Shown here: positions 36,013 through 46,113 of the stretch, one piece after another | Layout of the letters: each line of letters opens with the position of its first letter | Numbering within the stretch: position 1 is the first letter of the stretch | From: Neisseriaceae bacterium CLB008 | GTDB taxonomy: Bacteria > Pseudomonadota > Gammaproteobacteria > Burkholderiales > Neisseriaceae | Direction: 5' to 3' | DNA: 64,000 bases | Assembly: GCA_041228285.1 (NCBI GenBank) | Contig: CP166133.1 | Location: 2,265,380-2,329,379 of the forward strand | The notes under the pieces: model-generated | Databases searched by the model: none | Seen by the model: the letters and a program-made list of their open reading frames with translations, nothing else | What the model was told of the DNA's origin: nothing | Made by a program: the position numbers and the translations under genes

Positions 36013-38729
36013 TGACGCAATCCCAACACAACGCGGCTCACCCACACAACAAAGCCGCCCCCAAGCAAGACAAACTTTCCATGCTCGCGCTACAGGAAAC
36101 CCAACACAGCCTTGAGGCCTCTTTTCAACGCTTAGCCAGTAATCCTGACGGTTTAACTCAGGCTGAAGCGGCCGATCGCCTCCAAAAAAATGGCCCCAAT
36201 GAAGTGGCTCATGACAAACCGCCTTTTGTCCTGATTCAGCTGTTATTGGCGTTTAAAAACCCCTTTATCTTTGTGCTGTTGATCTTGGCCATCATCAGCG
36301 TGGTCACCGACTATTGGCTACCGCTACAGGAAGGTGAAGAAACCGACCTCACCGGCGCCTTAATCATTTTCACCATGGTGATCTTAAGCGGCCTGTTGCG
36401 GTTTTGGCAGGAATACCGCTCGGCCAAAACGGCTCAGTCGCTTAAATCCATGGTCAAAACCACGGCCACGGTACGCCGACGGCGTGATTCACGCTCTCCC
36501 TCAAAACTCATCGAAGTGGGCATGGCCGACCTAGTTAAAGGCGACATCGTCCATTTGTCTGCCGGTGACATGATTCCCGCCGACATCCGCCTCATCGATT
36601 CACGCGATCTGTACATTAGCCAAGCCGTCCTCACCGGCGAATCGCTGCCGGTGGAAAAGTACGACACATTAGGCGACGTGGCCGAAAAATCAGCCACCGC
36701 CTCTGGCGACCAGCACACAGGTCCGCTGGATCAGCCCAATATCTGCTTCATGGGCACCAACGTGGTCAGCGGCACCGCCACGGCCCTAGTCGTCGCCACC
36801 GGCGGGCAAACCTATTTCGGCTCTTTGGCTAAATCCATTACCGGCGGCCGCCCACAAACCTCTTTTGACAAGGGCGTGAACAGCGTCAGTTGGCTGTTGA
36901 TTCGATTCATGCTGGTGATGGTGCCCGTGGTCTTATTGATTAACGGCTTCACTAAAGGCGATTGGACCGAGGCATTTTTGTTTGCCCTAGCCGTAGCCGT
37001 TGGCCTCACGCCTGAAATGTTGCCCATGATCGTCAGCACCAATTTGGCTAAGGGCGCAATGGCCATGGCCAAAAACAAAGCCGTCGTCAAGCGCTTGAAT
37101 GCGATTCAAAACCTAGGCGCCATGGACGTGCTGTGCACCGACAAAACCGGCACCCTCACCCAAGACCAAATCATCTTGGCCCACCATCTCAACACCAGCG
37201 GCCATGCCGACCCACACATCCTCAGCTTAGCCTGGCTGAACAGCCATCACCAAAGCGGCATGCGCAACTTGATGGATAAGGCCGTCATTCAGTTCGCCGA
37301 TGCCGACCACAACTTAGTCAAGCCCCACGCCTATTTAAAAGTCGATGAGCTGCCGTTTGATTTTGTACGCCGGCGTCTGTCCATCATCGTGCAACAGCAA
37401 ACCAACGAACATCTGCTCATCTGTAAAGGGGCGGTAGAGGAAATGCTGCACATCAGCACCCACATTCGGCTCAATGGCCAAGTAGAGCCACTGAATGCCG
37501 GTAACAGCGCCACGCTGAACGCCCTGTCTCAGCAATATAATGAAGATGGGTTTCGGGTGTTGCTGATCGCCACCAAGCGCTTTGGCCCAGACGCACTCAA
37601 AGACAACTACCACACCAGCGATGAAAACGGCCTCGTCATCGAAGGCCTACTGACCTTTCTTGATCCGCCCAAAGAAACCGCTGGCCCGGCCTTAACTGCT
37701 TTAAGCGACATCGGCATTACGGTTAAAGTCCTCACCGGCGACAACGAAGTGATCAGCGCCAAAGTGTGCCAGCAGGTTGGCCTGATGCCGGGCACGCCGA
37801 TACTCGGCCATGAGATCGAGGCCATGGACGACGAAGCCCTACGACAAGTGGTAGAAGAACGCACCATTTTCGCCAAGCTCACGCCGCTGCAAAAATCACG
37901 GGTTTTAAAAGCCTTACAGCAAAATGGCCACACCGTCGGTTTCTTAGGCGACGGCATCAATGATGCTGCGGCCTTACGCGATGCCGACGTCGGCATTTCG
38001 GTCGACAGCGGCACCGACATCGCCAAAGAGTCAGCCGACATCATTCTGTTAGAAAAAAGCTTGATGGTGTTGGAAGAAGGCGTGCTCAAAGGCCGAGAAA
38101 CCTTTGGCAACATCATGAAATACCTCAACATGACGGCCAGCTCTAATTTTGGCAACGTGTTTTCCGTTTTGGTCGCCAGCGCCTTTATTCCTTTTCTCCC
38201 TATGTTGGCCATCCATTTATTGATTCAAAACCTGATGTATGACATTTCCCAGCTGGCATTGCCTTGGGATACGGTCGACGAAGAATATTTGAAAAAGCCC
38301 CGTAAATGGGACGCTCCCAATATTGGCCGCTTCATGCTGTGGATTGGGCCAACCTCATCAATCTTCGACATGACCACGTTTGCGCTGATGTGGTATGTAT
38401 TTGCCGCCAATGCGCCAGAATTCCAGTCCTTGTTCCAATCTGGCTGGTTTATTGAAGGGCTGCTGTCGCAAACCTTGGTCGTACACATGCTGCGTACCCG
38501 TAAAATCCCCTTCATTCAAAGCACGGCCACGCTGCCGGTCATGCTGATGAGTATCGTGGTGATGGGTCTGGGCATTTACATCCCCTTCTCGCCCCTAGGT
38601 GCGATGGTGGGGCTACAGCCGCTGCCTTGGTCTTACTTCCCTTGGCTCGTTCTCACCCTATTGAGCTATTGCCTCGTGGCACAGGGCATGAAAACGATTT
38701 ACCTGCGTCGCTTCAAAACCTGGTATTAA
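36012..38729 (+). CDS. mgtA: Magnesium-translocating P-type ATPase
   Basis: Inner-membrane P3B-type ATPase importing Mg2+ at the expense of ATP when external Mg2+ is scarce. The 905 residues match MgtA/MgtB. There is a cytoplasmic N-terminal part (ALQETQHSLEASFQRLASNPDGLTQAEAADRLQKNGPNEV), a first membrane pair, the actuator domain with VLTGESLPVEK, and the phosphorylation motif CTDKTGTLTQ with Asp377. GDGINDAAALRDADVGISVDSGTDIAKE and a C-terminal bundle of membrane helices follow. AAGGAG stands 8 bases before the ATG. It is monocistronic with a strong terminator and an unusually long leader containing short frames and hairpins. Confidence 0.96.
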   Translation: MTQSQHNAAHPHNKAAPKQDKLSMLALQETQHSLEASFQRLASNPDGLTQAEAADRLQKNGPNEVAHDKPPFVLIQLLLAFKNPFIFVLLILAIISVVTDYWLPLQEGEETDLTGALIIFTMVILSGLLRFWQEYRSAKTAQSLKSMVKTTATVRRRRDSRSPSKLIEVGMADLVKGDIVHLSAGDMIPADIRLIDSRDLYISQAVLTGESLPVEKYDTLGDVAEKSATASGDQHTGPLDQPNICFMGTNVVSGTATALVVATGGQTYFGSLAKSITGGRPQTSFDKGVNSVSWLLIRFMLVMVPVVLLINGFTKGDWTEAFLFALAVAVGLTPEMLPMIVSTNLAKGAMAMAKNKAVVKRLNAIQNLGAMDVLCTDKTGTLTQDQIILAHHLNTSGHADPHILSLAWLNSHHQSGMRNLMDKAVIQFADADHNLVKPHAYLKVDELPFDFVRRRLSIIVQQQTNEHLLICKGAVEEMLHISTHIRLNGQVEPLNAGNSATLNALSQQYNEDGFRVLLIATKRFGPDALKDNYHTSDENGLVIEGLLTFLDPPKETAGPALTALSDIGITVKVLTGDNEVISAKVCQQVGLMPGTPILGHEIEAMDDEALRQVVEERTIFAKLTPLQKSRVLKALQQNGHTVGFLGDGINDAAALRDADVGISVDSGTDIAKESADIILLEKSLMVLEEGVLKGRETFGNIMKYLNMTASSNFGNVFSVLVASAFIPFLPMLAIHLLIQNLMYDISQLALPWDTVDEEYLKKPRKWDAPNIGRFMLWIGPTSSIFDMTTFALMWYVFAANAPEFQSLFQSGWFIEGLLSQTLVVHMLRTRKIPFIQSTATLPVMLMSIVVMGLGIYIPFSPLGAMVGLQPLPWSYFPWLVLTLLSYCLVAQGMKTIYLRRFKTWY

Positions 38730-38759
38730 GCTCCTTCTCGAGCCTTAGCCCTAAACGCA

Positions 38760-38787
38760 AAAAAACCCAGCCTAGGCTGGGTTTTTT
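38760..38787. terminator. Bidirectional terminator between mgtA and the PEBP-like gene
   Basis: Perfect palindrome AACCCAGCCTAGGCTGGGTT flanked by A- and T-runs, between convergent genes. Confidence 0.92.
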
Positions 38788-38798
38788 ATTCAGCTTAT

Positions 38799-39278
38799 TT
38801 ACTGACCAAAATAGGCGGTGAAGCTCGCCTTAGCCAAAGTTTTGAAATGCAGGTTAAAGCCCGTGGCCGCAGTGGTGATGTCGGCAGGTAAATCCAAAGC
38901 CTCTTCGCTGATCGCCATCACGGTGAAAATATAGCGATGCGGCTGATCACCTTTAGGGGGATTAGCGCCGCCAAAACAGTAGTCGCCGTAATCGCTGCGC
39001 ATTTGGCGCGCGCCGGCTGGCAGTAAGCTGTTGTCCACGCGCCCAGCATCGGCCGGCAACTCTGTCACGCTGGCCGGAATATTGATCACCATCCAATGCC
39101 AAAAACCAGAGCCGGTTGGGGCATCAGGATCATAGCAAGAGATGGCATAGCTCTTGGTGCCCTCTGGCGCACCGCTCCAGCTCAAGGGTAAAGACTGATT
39201 GCCACCTTCAAAGACAGCACTCATCGGCAAGGTACCGCCGTCTGCGACTAAAGGGCTGCTTAAACGAAATTCACTCAT
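38799..39278 (-). CDS. YbhB/YbcL family Raf-kinase-inhibitor-like protein (PEBP fold)
   Basis: A 159-residue soluble protein with the bacterial PEBP motifs PLSWSGAPEGTKSYAISCYDPDAPTGSGFWHWMVINIP and YGGPCPP-equivalent YCFGGANPPKGDQPHRYIFTVMAI. The Asp-Pro-Asp and His-Trp residues of the ligand pocket are present. Function in bacteria is unknown; anion or phospholipid-headgroup binding is inferred from the fold. It follows uvrB by 35 bases on the same strand and may be read from the uvrB promoter. Confidence 0.88.
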   Translation of the reverse strand: MSEFRLSSPLVADGGTLPMSAVFEGGNQSLPLSWSGAPEGTKSYAISCYDPDAPTGSGFWHWMVINIPASVTELPADAGRVDNSLLPAGARQMRSDYGDYCFGGANPPKGDQPHRYIFTVMAISEEALDLPADITTAATGFNLHFKTLAKASFTAYFGQ

Positions 39279-39313
39279 GTCACACTCCTATTCTGATCAA
39301 AAGGGCTGAGCCC

Positions 39314-41332
39314 TTATTCTGCACCAAACAACAGGTGCTCTTTAATGTGGCGGATGCGGTCACGCAATGCCGCAGCTTCTTCAAAAGCCAAATCGCGCGC
39401 CGCTTGGGCCATGGCTTTTTCAAGCTTGGCGATTTCTTTAATGGCGTCTTCTTCACTGCGAATGTCAGTGCCCTTAAGCTTTCCTTTACTGCCTTTTTTA
39501 CCGTCGTCGTGGGCGTACACGCCGTCGATCAGGTCGCGCACCTTCTTATTAATCTGGGTAGGGGTAATGCCGTTGGCTAGGTTAAAGGCGATTTGTTTCT
39601 CACGCCGACGCTCGGTTTCTTCGATGGCTAAGCGCATCGACTCGGTAATTCTATTAGCATACAGCAAAGCTTGGCCGTTGACATTACGCGCGGCACGGCC
39701 AATGGTCTGAATCAGGCTGCGGTGGCTACGCAAAAAGCCCTCTTTATCGGCATCCAAAATCGCCACCAAAGACACTTCAGGAATGTCCAAGCCTTCGCGC
39801 AAGAGGTTAATCCCGACCAAAACGTCAAATAGGCCTAAGCGTAAATCACGAATGATTTCCACCCGCTCTACCGTGTCGATGTCGCTGTGTAAATAACGCA
39901 CTTTAATGCCCAACTCGGTATAGTAATCGGTGAGCTGCTCGGCCATGCGCTTGGTCAAGGTGGTCACCAACACCCGCTCACCCTTGTCGATGCGCAGATT
40001 AATTTCACTTAATAAATCGTCTACCTGAGTATCCACAGGACGGATGATGATGGTTGGATCCAGTAGACCGGTTGGTCGCACCACTTGCTCCACCACTTGG
40101 CCAGCATGTTCGCCCTCATATTTCGACGGCGTGGCCGACACAAAAATGGCTTGCGGAATGATTTTCTCAAACTCTTCAAATTTAAGCGGTCGATTGTCCA
40201 TCGCCGTTGGCAAGCGAAAACCATAATCGACCAAGTTGGCCTTACGCGCCGCATCGCCTTTGTACATGGCGCCAATTTGCGGCACGGTGACGTGACTCTC
40301 ATCTAGGAACATGAGGGCGTTTTTAGGTAAATAATCCAGCAAGGTGGGGGGCGGTTCGCCGCGTGGGCGCCCGCTGAAGTGGTGAGAATAGTTTTCAATG
40401 CCCTTACAAAAACCCATTTCGTACAGCATTTCCAAATCAAAGCGGGTTCGCTGCTCGATCCGCTTGGTCTCAACCAAACGCCCTTCCTTAGTGAACCATT
40501 CGATGCGGTCGGCCAATTCAGTTTTAATTGTCTCACAGGCGCGCAGCACGGTTTCGCGTGGCGTCACGTAATGGCTAGACGGGAACACGGTAAAGCGGCC
40601 CACCCGCTGTTTGGTGGCGCCGGTAAGCGGATCAAACAAGGTGAGGCTTTCAATTTCATCGTCAAACAGGCTGATGCGCACGGCAGTTTCGGCGCTCTCG
40701 GCTGGGTACACGTCGATCACATCGCCGCGCACGCGAAACGAGCCGCGCTTAAAGTCCATGTCGCCGCGATCATACTGCATCGCCACCAAGCGGCTGATGA
40801 TGGCCCGCTGGTCCATGGTTTCATGTTCTTTCAGATGCAAAATCATCTGATGATATTCAGAAGGGTCACCAATACCGTAAATGGCCGACACTGTCGCCAC
40901 AATGATCACGTCCTGGCGCTCCATCAGGCTTTTAGTCGCCGACAAACGCATTTGTTCAATGTGTTCGTTGATGCTGGAATCTTTTTCAATGAAGAGGTCG
41001 CGGCTAGGCACATAGGCCTCTGGCTGATAGTAATCATAATAAGACACAAAGTACTCAATGGCATTATTGGGAAAAAACTCACGCATTTCCGCATACAGCT
41101 GCGCCGCCAAGGTTTTATTGTGCGCCATGATGATGGCCGGACGGCCACTTTGGGCAATCACATTGGCCATGGTGTAGGTTTTACCCGAGCCGGTCACGCC
41201 TAATAAGGTTTGAAACGACAGGCCATCCGCCAAGCCCTCAACCAAGCTTGCGATTGCCGTGGGCTGATCCCCCGCCGGTTCAAACGGGCGGTTTAGCTGG
41301 TAGGGACTATTGGGAAATTGAATCAAATTCAT
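39314..41332 (-). CDS. uvrB: Excinuclease ABC subunit B
   Basis: Central helicase-like component of nucleotide excision repair; with UvrA it loads at damage and with UvrC it makes the incisions. The 672 residues contain Walker A GVTGSGKT (residues 45-52), the beta-hairpin region [24 protein letters not shown]-like helicase motifs ([21 protein letters not shown]) and a C-terminal UVR domain that would bind UvrC ([25 protein letters not shown]). I start at the ATG at 41332 ([11 protein letters not shown]); a TTG at 41344 would add four residues. The length equals E. coli UvrB almost exactly. Confidence 0.97.
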   Translation of the reverse strand: MNLIQFPNSPYQLNRPFEPAGDQPTAIASLVEGLADGLSFQTLLGVTGSGKTYTMANVIAQSGRPAIIMAHNKTLAAQLYAEMREFFPNNAIEYFVSYYDYYQPEAYVPSRDLFIEKDSSINEHIEQMRLSATKSLMERQDVIIVATVSAIYGIGDPSEYHQMILHLKEHETMDQRAIISRLVAMQYDRGDMDFKRGSFRVRGDVIDVYPAESAETAVRISLFDDEIESLTLFDPLTGATKQRVGRFTVFPSSHYVTPRETVLRACETIKTELADRIEWFTKEGRLVETKRIEQRTRFDLEMLYEMGFCKGIENYSHHFSGRPRGEPPPTLLDYLPKNALMFLDESHVTVPQIGAMYKGDAARKANLVDYGFRLPTAMDNRPLKFEEFEKIIPQAIFVSATPSKYEGEHAGQVVEQVVRPTGLLDPTIIIRPVDTQVDDLLSEINLRIDKGERVLVTTLTKRMAEQLTDYYTELGIKVRYLHSDIDTVERVEIIRDLRLGLFDVLVGINLLREGLDIPEVSLVAILDADKEGFLRSHRSLIQTIGRAARNVNGQALLYANRITESMRLAIEETERRREKQIAFNLANGITPTQINKKVRDLIDGVYAHDDGKKGSKGKLKGTDIRSEEDAIKEIAKLEKAMAQAARDLAFEEAAALRDRIRHIKEHLLFGAE

Positions 41333-41433
41333 AAGCAACGGCAACCATTCTTGAAATAAATAATAAGGCAGTACAAGACATTAGATGGGGCTAAGCGCCG
41401 AAAAGACAAGGCCGGCGGCGCGATTTAAGATCA

Positions 41434-41817
41434 TCAAGCTGCGTGCGCCAACCGCTTAGCCTTAGCTTCTTTTTGCCACAGCATGGTGCCCCAAACCGCA
41501 GCAGCATAAAGGCCGATGAAGACAAAGCCCGTAAATAAATTCGACCACCCTTCTACGCCATCAAACAGCGCATCGCCGAGGGCAAACCACATCATCGCTT
41601 TGGACACGATGAAATAAGCCAACAGCAGCCATGCGGCCACGCGACTTTTATTGAATATACCCACGCCGAACAGGGCAATAATGGCCACATCAAGCCAATA
41701 ATAAGGGCTATACAGGAGCGCAATCGTCACCGTGGCTAAAACGCTTAATAAAGCACCGATCCAACCGCAACGAATGCCGATCAGCGCCTTTTTTTGTGTA
41801 GGGGTATGGTCGTTCAT
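41434..41817 (-). CDS. Small integral membrane protein of unknown function
   Basis: A 127-residue protein with four predicted transmembrane helices (about residues 15-37, 40-55, 61-82, 92-115), a short charged N-terminus (MNDHTPTQKK) and a basic C-terminal tail (KEAKAKRLAHAA). I do not recognise the family. Alone between uvrB and a LysR gene on the same strand, without close coupling to either. Confidence 0.6.
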   Translation of the reverse strand: MNDHTPTQKKALIGIRCGWIGALLSVLATVTIALLYSPYYWLDVAIIALFGVGIFNKSRVAAWLLLAYFIVSKAMMWFALGDALFDGVEGWSNLFTGFVFIGLYAAAVWGTMLWQKEAKAKRLAHAA

Positions 41818-41895
41818 GTGTGTTTTGAGCTTTCTGGAAAATAAACCAGTAAAAACCTTAAGGGTACAATAAAATACGGGGCTGATAAAGCGGCT

Positions 41896-42855
41896 TTAAA
41901 CCGCCGTCACGTCTGCACCATCGGCGCTGCCTGGACGCAATAAATCTTGATACAGATCGGCCAAAACGCCGCCAGGCGCAAACGCCTGCTCTAGCCAATA
42001 GCTAAACTCACCCTTTAACTCCTGCTTAATGACCAATAGCTGCTTAGACGGCTGGCGTGGATTCTTAATTTTTTTCGCCACCAAACGCCCATCGGCTAAC
42101 TCTTGCTGCACCATGCTGGCCGGCACAAAGCCGATGCCCGTCCCCATCATCTGTAGCCGTTTTTTGGTTTCCCAATCGGTGACCTTAATCACCTCCTGCC
42201 CATATAAAAGCCAGCCCACCCGTTTATTAACGCGTTGGGCGGTATCGGCAATGAACACATTTGGATAAGAACGCAGCGTGCTTTCCGCAATTGGCTCAGG
42301 CGCTTTGGCCAAAGGATGATCAGGCGCCACCACAAACAGCCAATCAATGTAGCCAATGTCGGTGTAGTTTAAGCCGCCGCCGTCGATCACAATACCTGGG
42401 GCGCCAATGGCCACGTCGGCCGACTGATGTAAGAGTGCATCCCACACGCCGTTATACACTTCGGTGCTGATGCTGAACTCACACAAAGGAAAACGACGCT
42501 TCAAATGCGTGAGCAGCTCGGCGGTATGATGGGGCGTATGCAAAAGATTATTCAGGCACAGTCGGATTTTCAAAGCAATATTGGCATCGATGCTCTCAAT
42601 GCTGCGTTTAATCGCTCCAAACTCATCCAACAGCATGGTGGTTTTTTTAAGTAAGTATTCGCCCGAATGGGTTAAGGTCACGGTGCGCGCTTGGCGGGTA
42701 AACAAAGGCGCATCCAAATAGGTTTCAATACGCTTGATGCTGTGGCTCACCGCAGAAGGCGTCAGCCCCAAGGCCTGCGCTGCTGCGGTAAAACTACCCG
42801 TCACAGCAACTTGTTCAAAAATCTTCAGTATATCTTCTGAAAAAATAGATTTCAT
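41896..42855 (-). CDS. LysR-family regulator divergent from the fdrA operon
   Basis: A 319-residue LysR protein. Its winged helix-turn-helix is at about residues 18-60 (GSFTAAAQALGLTPSAVSHSIKRIETYLDAPLFTRQARTV), followed by an effector-binding domain. It is transcribed away from fdrA, with 276 bases between, the classical layout for a LysR activator of the adjacent catabolic operon. In E. coli the related genes sit in the allantoin regulon under AllR/AllS (AllS is also LysR-type). Its inducer is unknown. Confidence 0.88.
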   Translation of the reverse strand: MKSIFSEDILKIFEQVAVTGSFTAAAQALGLTPSAVSHSIKRIETYLDAPLFTRQARTVTLTHSGEYLLKKTTMLLDEFGAIKRSIESIDANIALKIRLCLNNLLHTPHHTAELLTHLKRRFPLCEFSISTEVYNGVWDALLHQSADVAIGAPGIVIDGGGLNYTDIGYIDWLFVVAPDHPLAKAPEPIAESTLRSYPNVFIADTAQRVNKRVGWLLYGQEVIKVTDWETKKRLQMMGTGIGFVPASMVQQELADGRLVAKKIKNPRQPSKQLLVIKQELKGEFSYWLEQAFAPGGVLADLYQDLLRPGSADGADVTAV

Positions 42856-42937
42856 TGATTTTCCTTAATGTTCAATGCGATAGATCATACCTTGAATCTT
42901 TTTCATCCACTCATCCCAAATCATCAAGTTATATTCA

Positions 42938-42957
42938 AACCTCTAGGCTAATAGGTT
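42938..42957. promoter_or_regulatory. Candidate LysR operator
   Basis: AACCTCTAGGCTAATAGGTT: AACCT and AGGTT face each other across 10 bases, giving a T-N11-A-type dyad in the divergent region, 83 bases before the LysR start codon and 175 before fdrA. Confidence 0.4.
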
Positions 42958-43131
42958 AAATACGGACACACTAACCATAACAACACGCACATGATTAAGC
43001 CATTCAGCATCCTAACCGATTGCCTCAGCCTAATCCACACGCCGGAGCCTTCAAAGCTCAGGGCGCGCAGTAGATTCTGGTTTGAACCTTATTGACGACA
43101 TTCATTCACCTTACTCTTTAAAGGATTGATT

Positions 43132-44667
43132 ATGTATATTAAAGCAGAAATAAAATCCAATACCTACGTTGACTCCATGTCCCTCATGGCGCTGTCAACC
43201 AAGGTCAATCAGCTGCCGCTGGTCCAGCAGGCCATGATTGGCATGGGCACCGACATGAACAAACAGGTCATCGACAACGTTGGCCTCGGCACCGACGCCA
43301 TTCGCAACGCCACTAAAACCGACTTAATCATCGTGGTTCAGGCCGCTAACGAAGCCGATGCAGAGACCGTTTTTGCCCAAATCGCCGAACTACAGGCGCA
43401 AAGCGCCCAAGGTGATTCAGGCCAGAGCAATACCTTCAATACTTTAAAGCAAGCTCTTAAACAGCAAACCGACGCCAATCTCGTTCTGTTCTCCATTCCG
43501 GGTGAATACGTGGCGGCAGAAGCCAAATTGGCCTTACAGCAAGACAAACACGTGATGATCTTCAGCGACAACGTCAGCGTCGAAGAAGAAATCGCCCTCA
43601 AACAGCTGGCCCACGAACGCGGCCTCTTGGTCATGGGCCCCGACTGCGGCACCGCCATCATCAACGGCGCCGGCCTTTGCTTTGCCAACCAAGTGCGTCG
43701 CGGCAACATTGGCGTGGTTGCGGCTTCAGGCACCGGTAGCCAAGAGCTCAGCGTGCAGGTCGACGCCATGGGCCAAGGCATCAGCCAGTTGATCGGCGTG
43801 GGCGGGCGCGACCTAAGCGAAGCCGTCGGCGGCATCATGATGACCGATGGCTTTAATATGCTGCTGGCCGATGACGCCACCCAAGTCATTATTTTATTGT
43901 CTAAACCCCCAGCACAAAGCGTGCAAGACAAAATGATCGCGCTGGCCAAGGCGGCGCATAAACCTGTGGTGCTGTGCTTTATCGGCGCCAACCTCAGCGG
44001 CAGCGAAGGCAACATCACCTATGCGCGCCACAGCCAAGAGGCCGCGCAGCTGGCCGTTCAGCTGGCCACCGGCCAAGCGCCCAAAGACCAAGGACAAGCA
44101 CGCCTAGACGCCATTTTGGCCCAGGCCAGTCCGAAGGCTGCCCCCTGGGTACGCGGCCTATTTGCCGGTGGCACCATCTGTGACGAGGTATTCTACACCG
44201 TAAAAGCCGTCAGCTCAGACGTCTACTCTAACGTCGCTGGCCCAGAAGCCGAACGCATTCGCTTTGGCCAAGCCCCCCACCATCACGCCATGATCGATTT
44301 TGGCGACGACGACTACACTCAAGGCCGGCCTCATCCCATGATCGACGCCACCTTCCGCGCCCAAGCCCTCATCGAAACGGCTAAAGACGCCGACGTCGGC
44401 ACCATCTTACTGGACTTTGAGCTGGGCTACGGCGCCAACGCCGACCCCATCGGCGCCATGCTGCCCGCCATTGAAGAAGCACAGCGCTTGGCCAAGGCCG
44501 ACAACCGTCCGCTCAATGTCATTGCCTATGTTTTGGGCACCGATGCCGACGTTCAAAATAAGCAGCGCCAACAGCAGCGTCTCACAGAAGCAGGCGTGTT
44601 TTTAGTCGACAGCGCCGTTCACCTAGGCGTCGCCGCTGCCCAACTGATTCAACGAAATAAGGAGTAA
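43132..44667 (+). CDS. fdrA: FdrA-like acyl-CoA-synthetase-fold protein (oxamate carbamoyltransferase subunit homologue)
   Basis: A 511-residue protein with two succinyl-CoA-synthetase-like halves. The first is a CoA-binding Rossmann part (about residues 100-200, MGPDCGTAIINGAGLCFANQ and GVVAASGTGSQELSVQ). The second is a flavodoxin-like part (GGRDLSEAVGGIMM, LLDFELGYGANADPIGAML). E. coli FdrA (AllF) with YlbE and YlbF has been reported as oxamate carbamoyltransferase, forming carbamoyl phosphate in anaerobic allantoin use. The same three-gene set follows here, so an analogous carbamoyl transfer is inferred. AAGGA lies 6 bases before the ATG at 43132; an upstream TTG is less likely. Confidence 0.85.
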   Translation: MYIKAEIKSNTYVDSMSLMALSTKVNQLPLVQQAMIGMGTDMNKQVIDNVGLGTDAIRNATKTDLIIVVQAANEADAETVFAQIAELQAQSAQGDSGQSNTFNTLKQALKQQTDANLVLFSIPGEYVAAEAKLALQQDKHVMIFSDNVSVEEEIALKQLAHERGLLVMGPDCGTAIINGAGLCFANQVRRGNIGVVAASGTGSQELSVQVDAMGQGISQLIGVGGRDLSEAVGGIMMTDGFNMLLADDATQVIILLSKPPAQSVQDKMIALAKAAHKPVVLCFIGANLSGSEGNITYARHSQEAAQLAVQLATGQAPKDQGQARLDAILAQASPKAAPWVRGLFAGGTICDEVFYTVKAVSSDVYSNVAGPEAERIRFGQAPHHHAMIDFGDDDYTQGRPHPMIDATFRAQALIETAKDADVGTILLDFELGYGANADPIGAMLPAIEEAQRLAKADNRPLNVIAYVLGTDADVQNKQRQQQRLTEAGVFLVDSAVHLGVAAAQLIQRNKE

Positions 44668-44673
44668 TTCATC

Positions 44674-46092
44674 ATGGCTCAAGGACTATTTCAACACACC
44701 CTCAACGTGGTCAACGTTGGCCCCAAATTATTTCTAGACGATTTAAATACTCAGGCCGTCAGCGCCAGCCAAGTGAACTGGACGCCACCGCGCCCAATCA
44801 GCGCAGAACTGGCCGCCGCCTTAGAGACGCTCCAGCGCCCAGAGGTTGCCGCCAAAATTGACGCCGCCAACCAAGAAGCGGTTGAGCGCATCATCACCGC
44901 CCACCCCGTCCTCATTGGCTACGAGCGTGCGCTAGACGTGGTGCCCGGCATGACTAAAAACACCATCATCCACGCAGGCCCACCGATTGCCTGGGCCGAT
45001 ATGTGTGGCGCCATGAAGGGGGCCATCACGGGCGCCATCGTGTTTGAAGGCTTGGCCAAAGACATCGCCGAAGCAGAACAGGTAGCGGCTTCAGGCCAAA
45101 TCATCTTCTCGCCTTGTCATGAACACGATTCGGTTGGCTCGATGGCCGGCGTGACCTCGGCATCGATGTATGTGCACATTGTCAAAAACAAAACCCACGG
45201 CAATGTGGCCTACACCAACCTTTCCGAACAGCTGGCCAAAATTTTACGCATGGGCGCCAACGACCAATCGGTGATTGATCGCCTGATCTGGATGCGCGAC
45301 GTATTCGGCCCCATGCTCAGCGCCGCTATGAAGCTCGCCGGCGAGATCGACTTACGCATGTTGCTGGCTCAAGCCATTCACATGGGCGATGAAGACCATA
45401 ACCGCAATAACGCCGGCACCTTGCTGCTGACGCAAAAGCTCACCCCTTATATCTTGCGTACCGACTTCAGCAATGAAGACAAGATTGCCGTATTTGAGTT
45501 TATTGAAAGCAGCGACTACTTTACCGGCCCCACCTGGATGGCCGTGTGTAAAGCCGCCATGGATGCCGCTCACGGCGTCAAGCACAGCTCCATCGTCACC
45601 ACCATGTGCCGTAACGGCGTGGAATTTGGCATCCGTCTGAGCCACTTCGAAGGCTTTAACTGGTTTATCGGCCCCGCTCAAAAAGTGATTGGCCCAATGA
45701 TGGCAAGCTTTAAGCCCGAAGACGCTGGCCTAGACATCGGCGACAGCGCCATCACCGAAACCTACGGCATCGGCGCCTTTGCCATGGCCGCCGCCCCCGC
45801 CATCGTGCCTTTAGTCGGCGGCACGGTTGAGGACGCCATCAACTATTCGAAAACCATGATGGACATCACCACCGCCACCAACCCCAACATCACCATTCCG
45901 TTGTTGAATTTCCGCGGTATTGCTTCTGGTATTGATGCCCGTAAGGTTTTAGACACCGGTATTTTGCCCATCATCAACACCGCCATCGCCCACAAAGACG
46001 CCGGCGTGGGCATGATTGGCACCGGCCTAACCAACCCTCCGTTTGAAGTTTTCGAACAGGCCTTAATCGCGCTGGCCAACGACTTTAACTAA
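44674..46092 (+). CDS. ylbE: DUF1116 protein (YlbE/AllG homologue)
   Basis: A 472-residue soluble protein covering the whole DUF1116 family. It includes ALDVVPGMTKNTIIHAGPPIAWADMCGAMKGA, FSPCHEHDSVGSMAGVTS, the acidic/histidine stretch MGDEDHNRNNAGT, and a C-terminal NFRGIASGIDARKVLDTGILPIINTAIAHKDAG. YlbE is one subunit of the E. coli FdrA-YlbE-YlbF enzyme. The gene begins 6 bases after fdrA, with AAGGAG upstream, so the two are translated together. The conserved His/Asp-rich segment may be catalytic, by inference only. Confidence 0.85.
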   Translation: MAQGLFQHTLNVVNVGPKLFLDDLNTQAVSASQVNWTPPRPISAELAAALETLQRPEVAAKIDAANQEAVERIITAHPVLIGYERALDVVPGMTKNTIIHAGPPIAWADMCGAMKGAITGAIVFEGLAKDIAEAEQVAASGQIIFSPCHEHDSVGSMAGVTSASMYVHIVKNKTHGNVAYTNLSEQLAKILRMGANDQSVIDRLIWMRDVFGPMLSAAMKLAGEIDLRMLLAQAIHMGDEDHNRNNAGTLLLTQKLTPYILRTDFSNEDKIAVFEFIESSDYFTGPTWMAVCKAAMDAAHGVKHSSIVTTMCRNGVEFGIRLSHFEGFNWFIGPAQKVIGPMMASFKPEDAGLDIGDSAITETYGIGAFAMAAAPAIVPLVGGTVEDAINYSKTMMDITTATNPNITIPLLNFRGIASGIDARKVLDTGILPIINTAIAHKDAGVGMIGTGLTNPPFEVFEQALIALANDFN

Positions 46093-46113
46093 CCGTCAGA
46101 CAAGGAATCGATC

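Noticed and set aside
35685-36068. Minus-strand frame opposite the mgtA leader
   Set aside because: It crosses into the mgtA coding start on the other strand, has Arg/Ala-rich shadow-like composition and no ribosome site; the plus-strand leader frames explain the region better.
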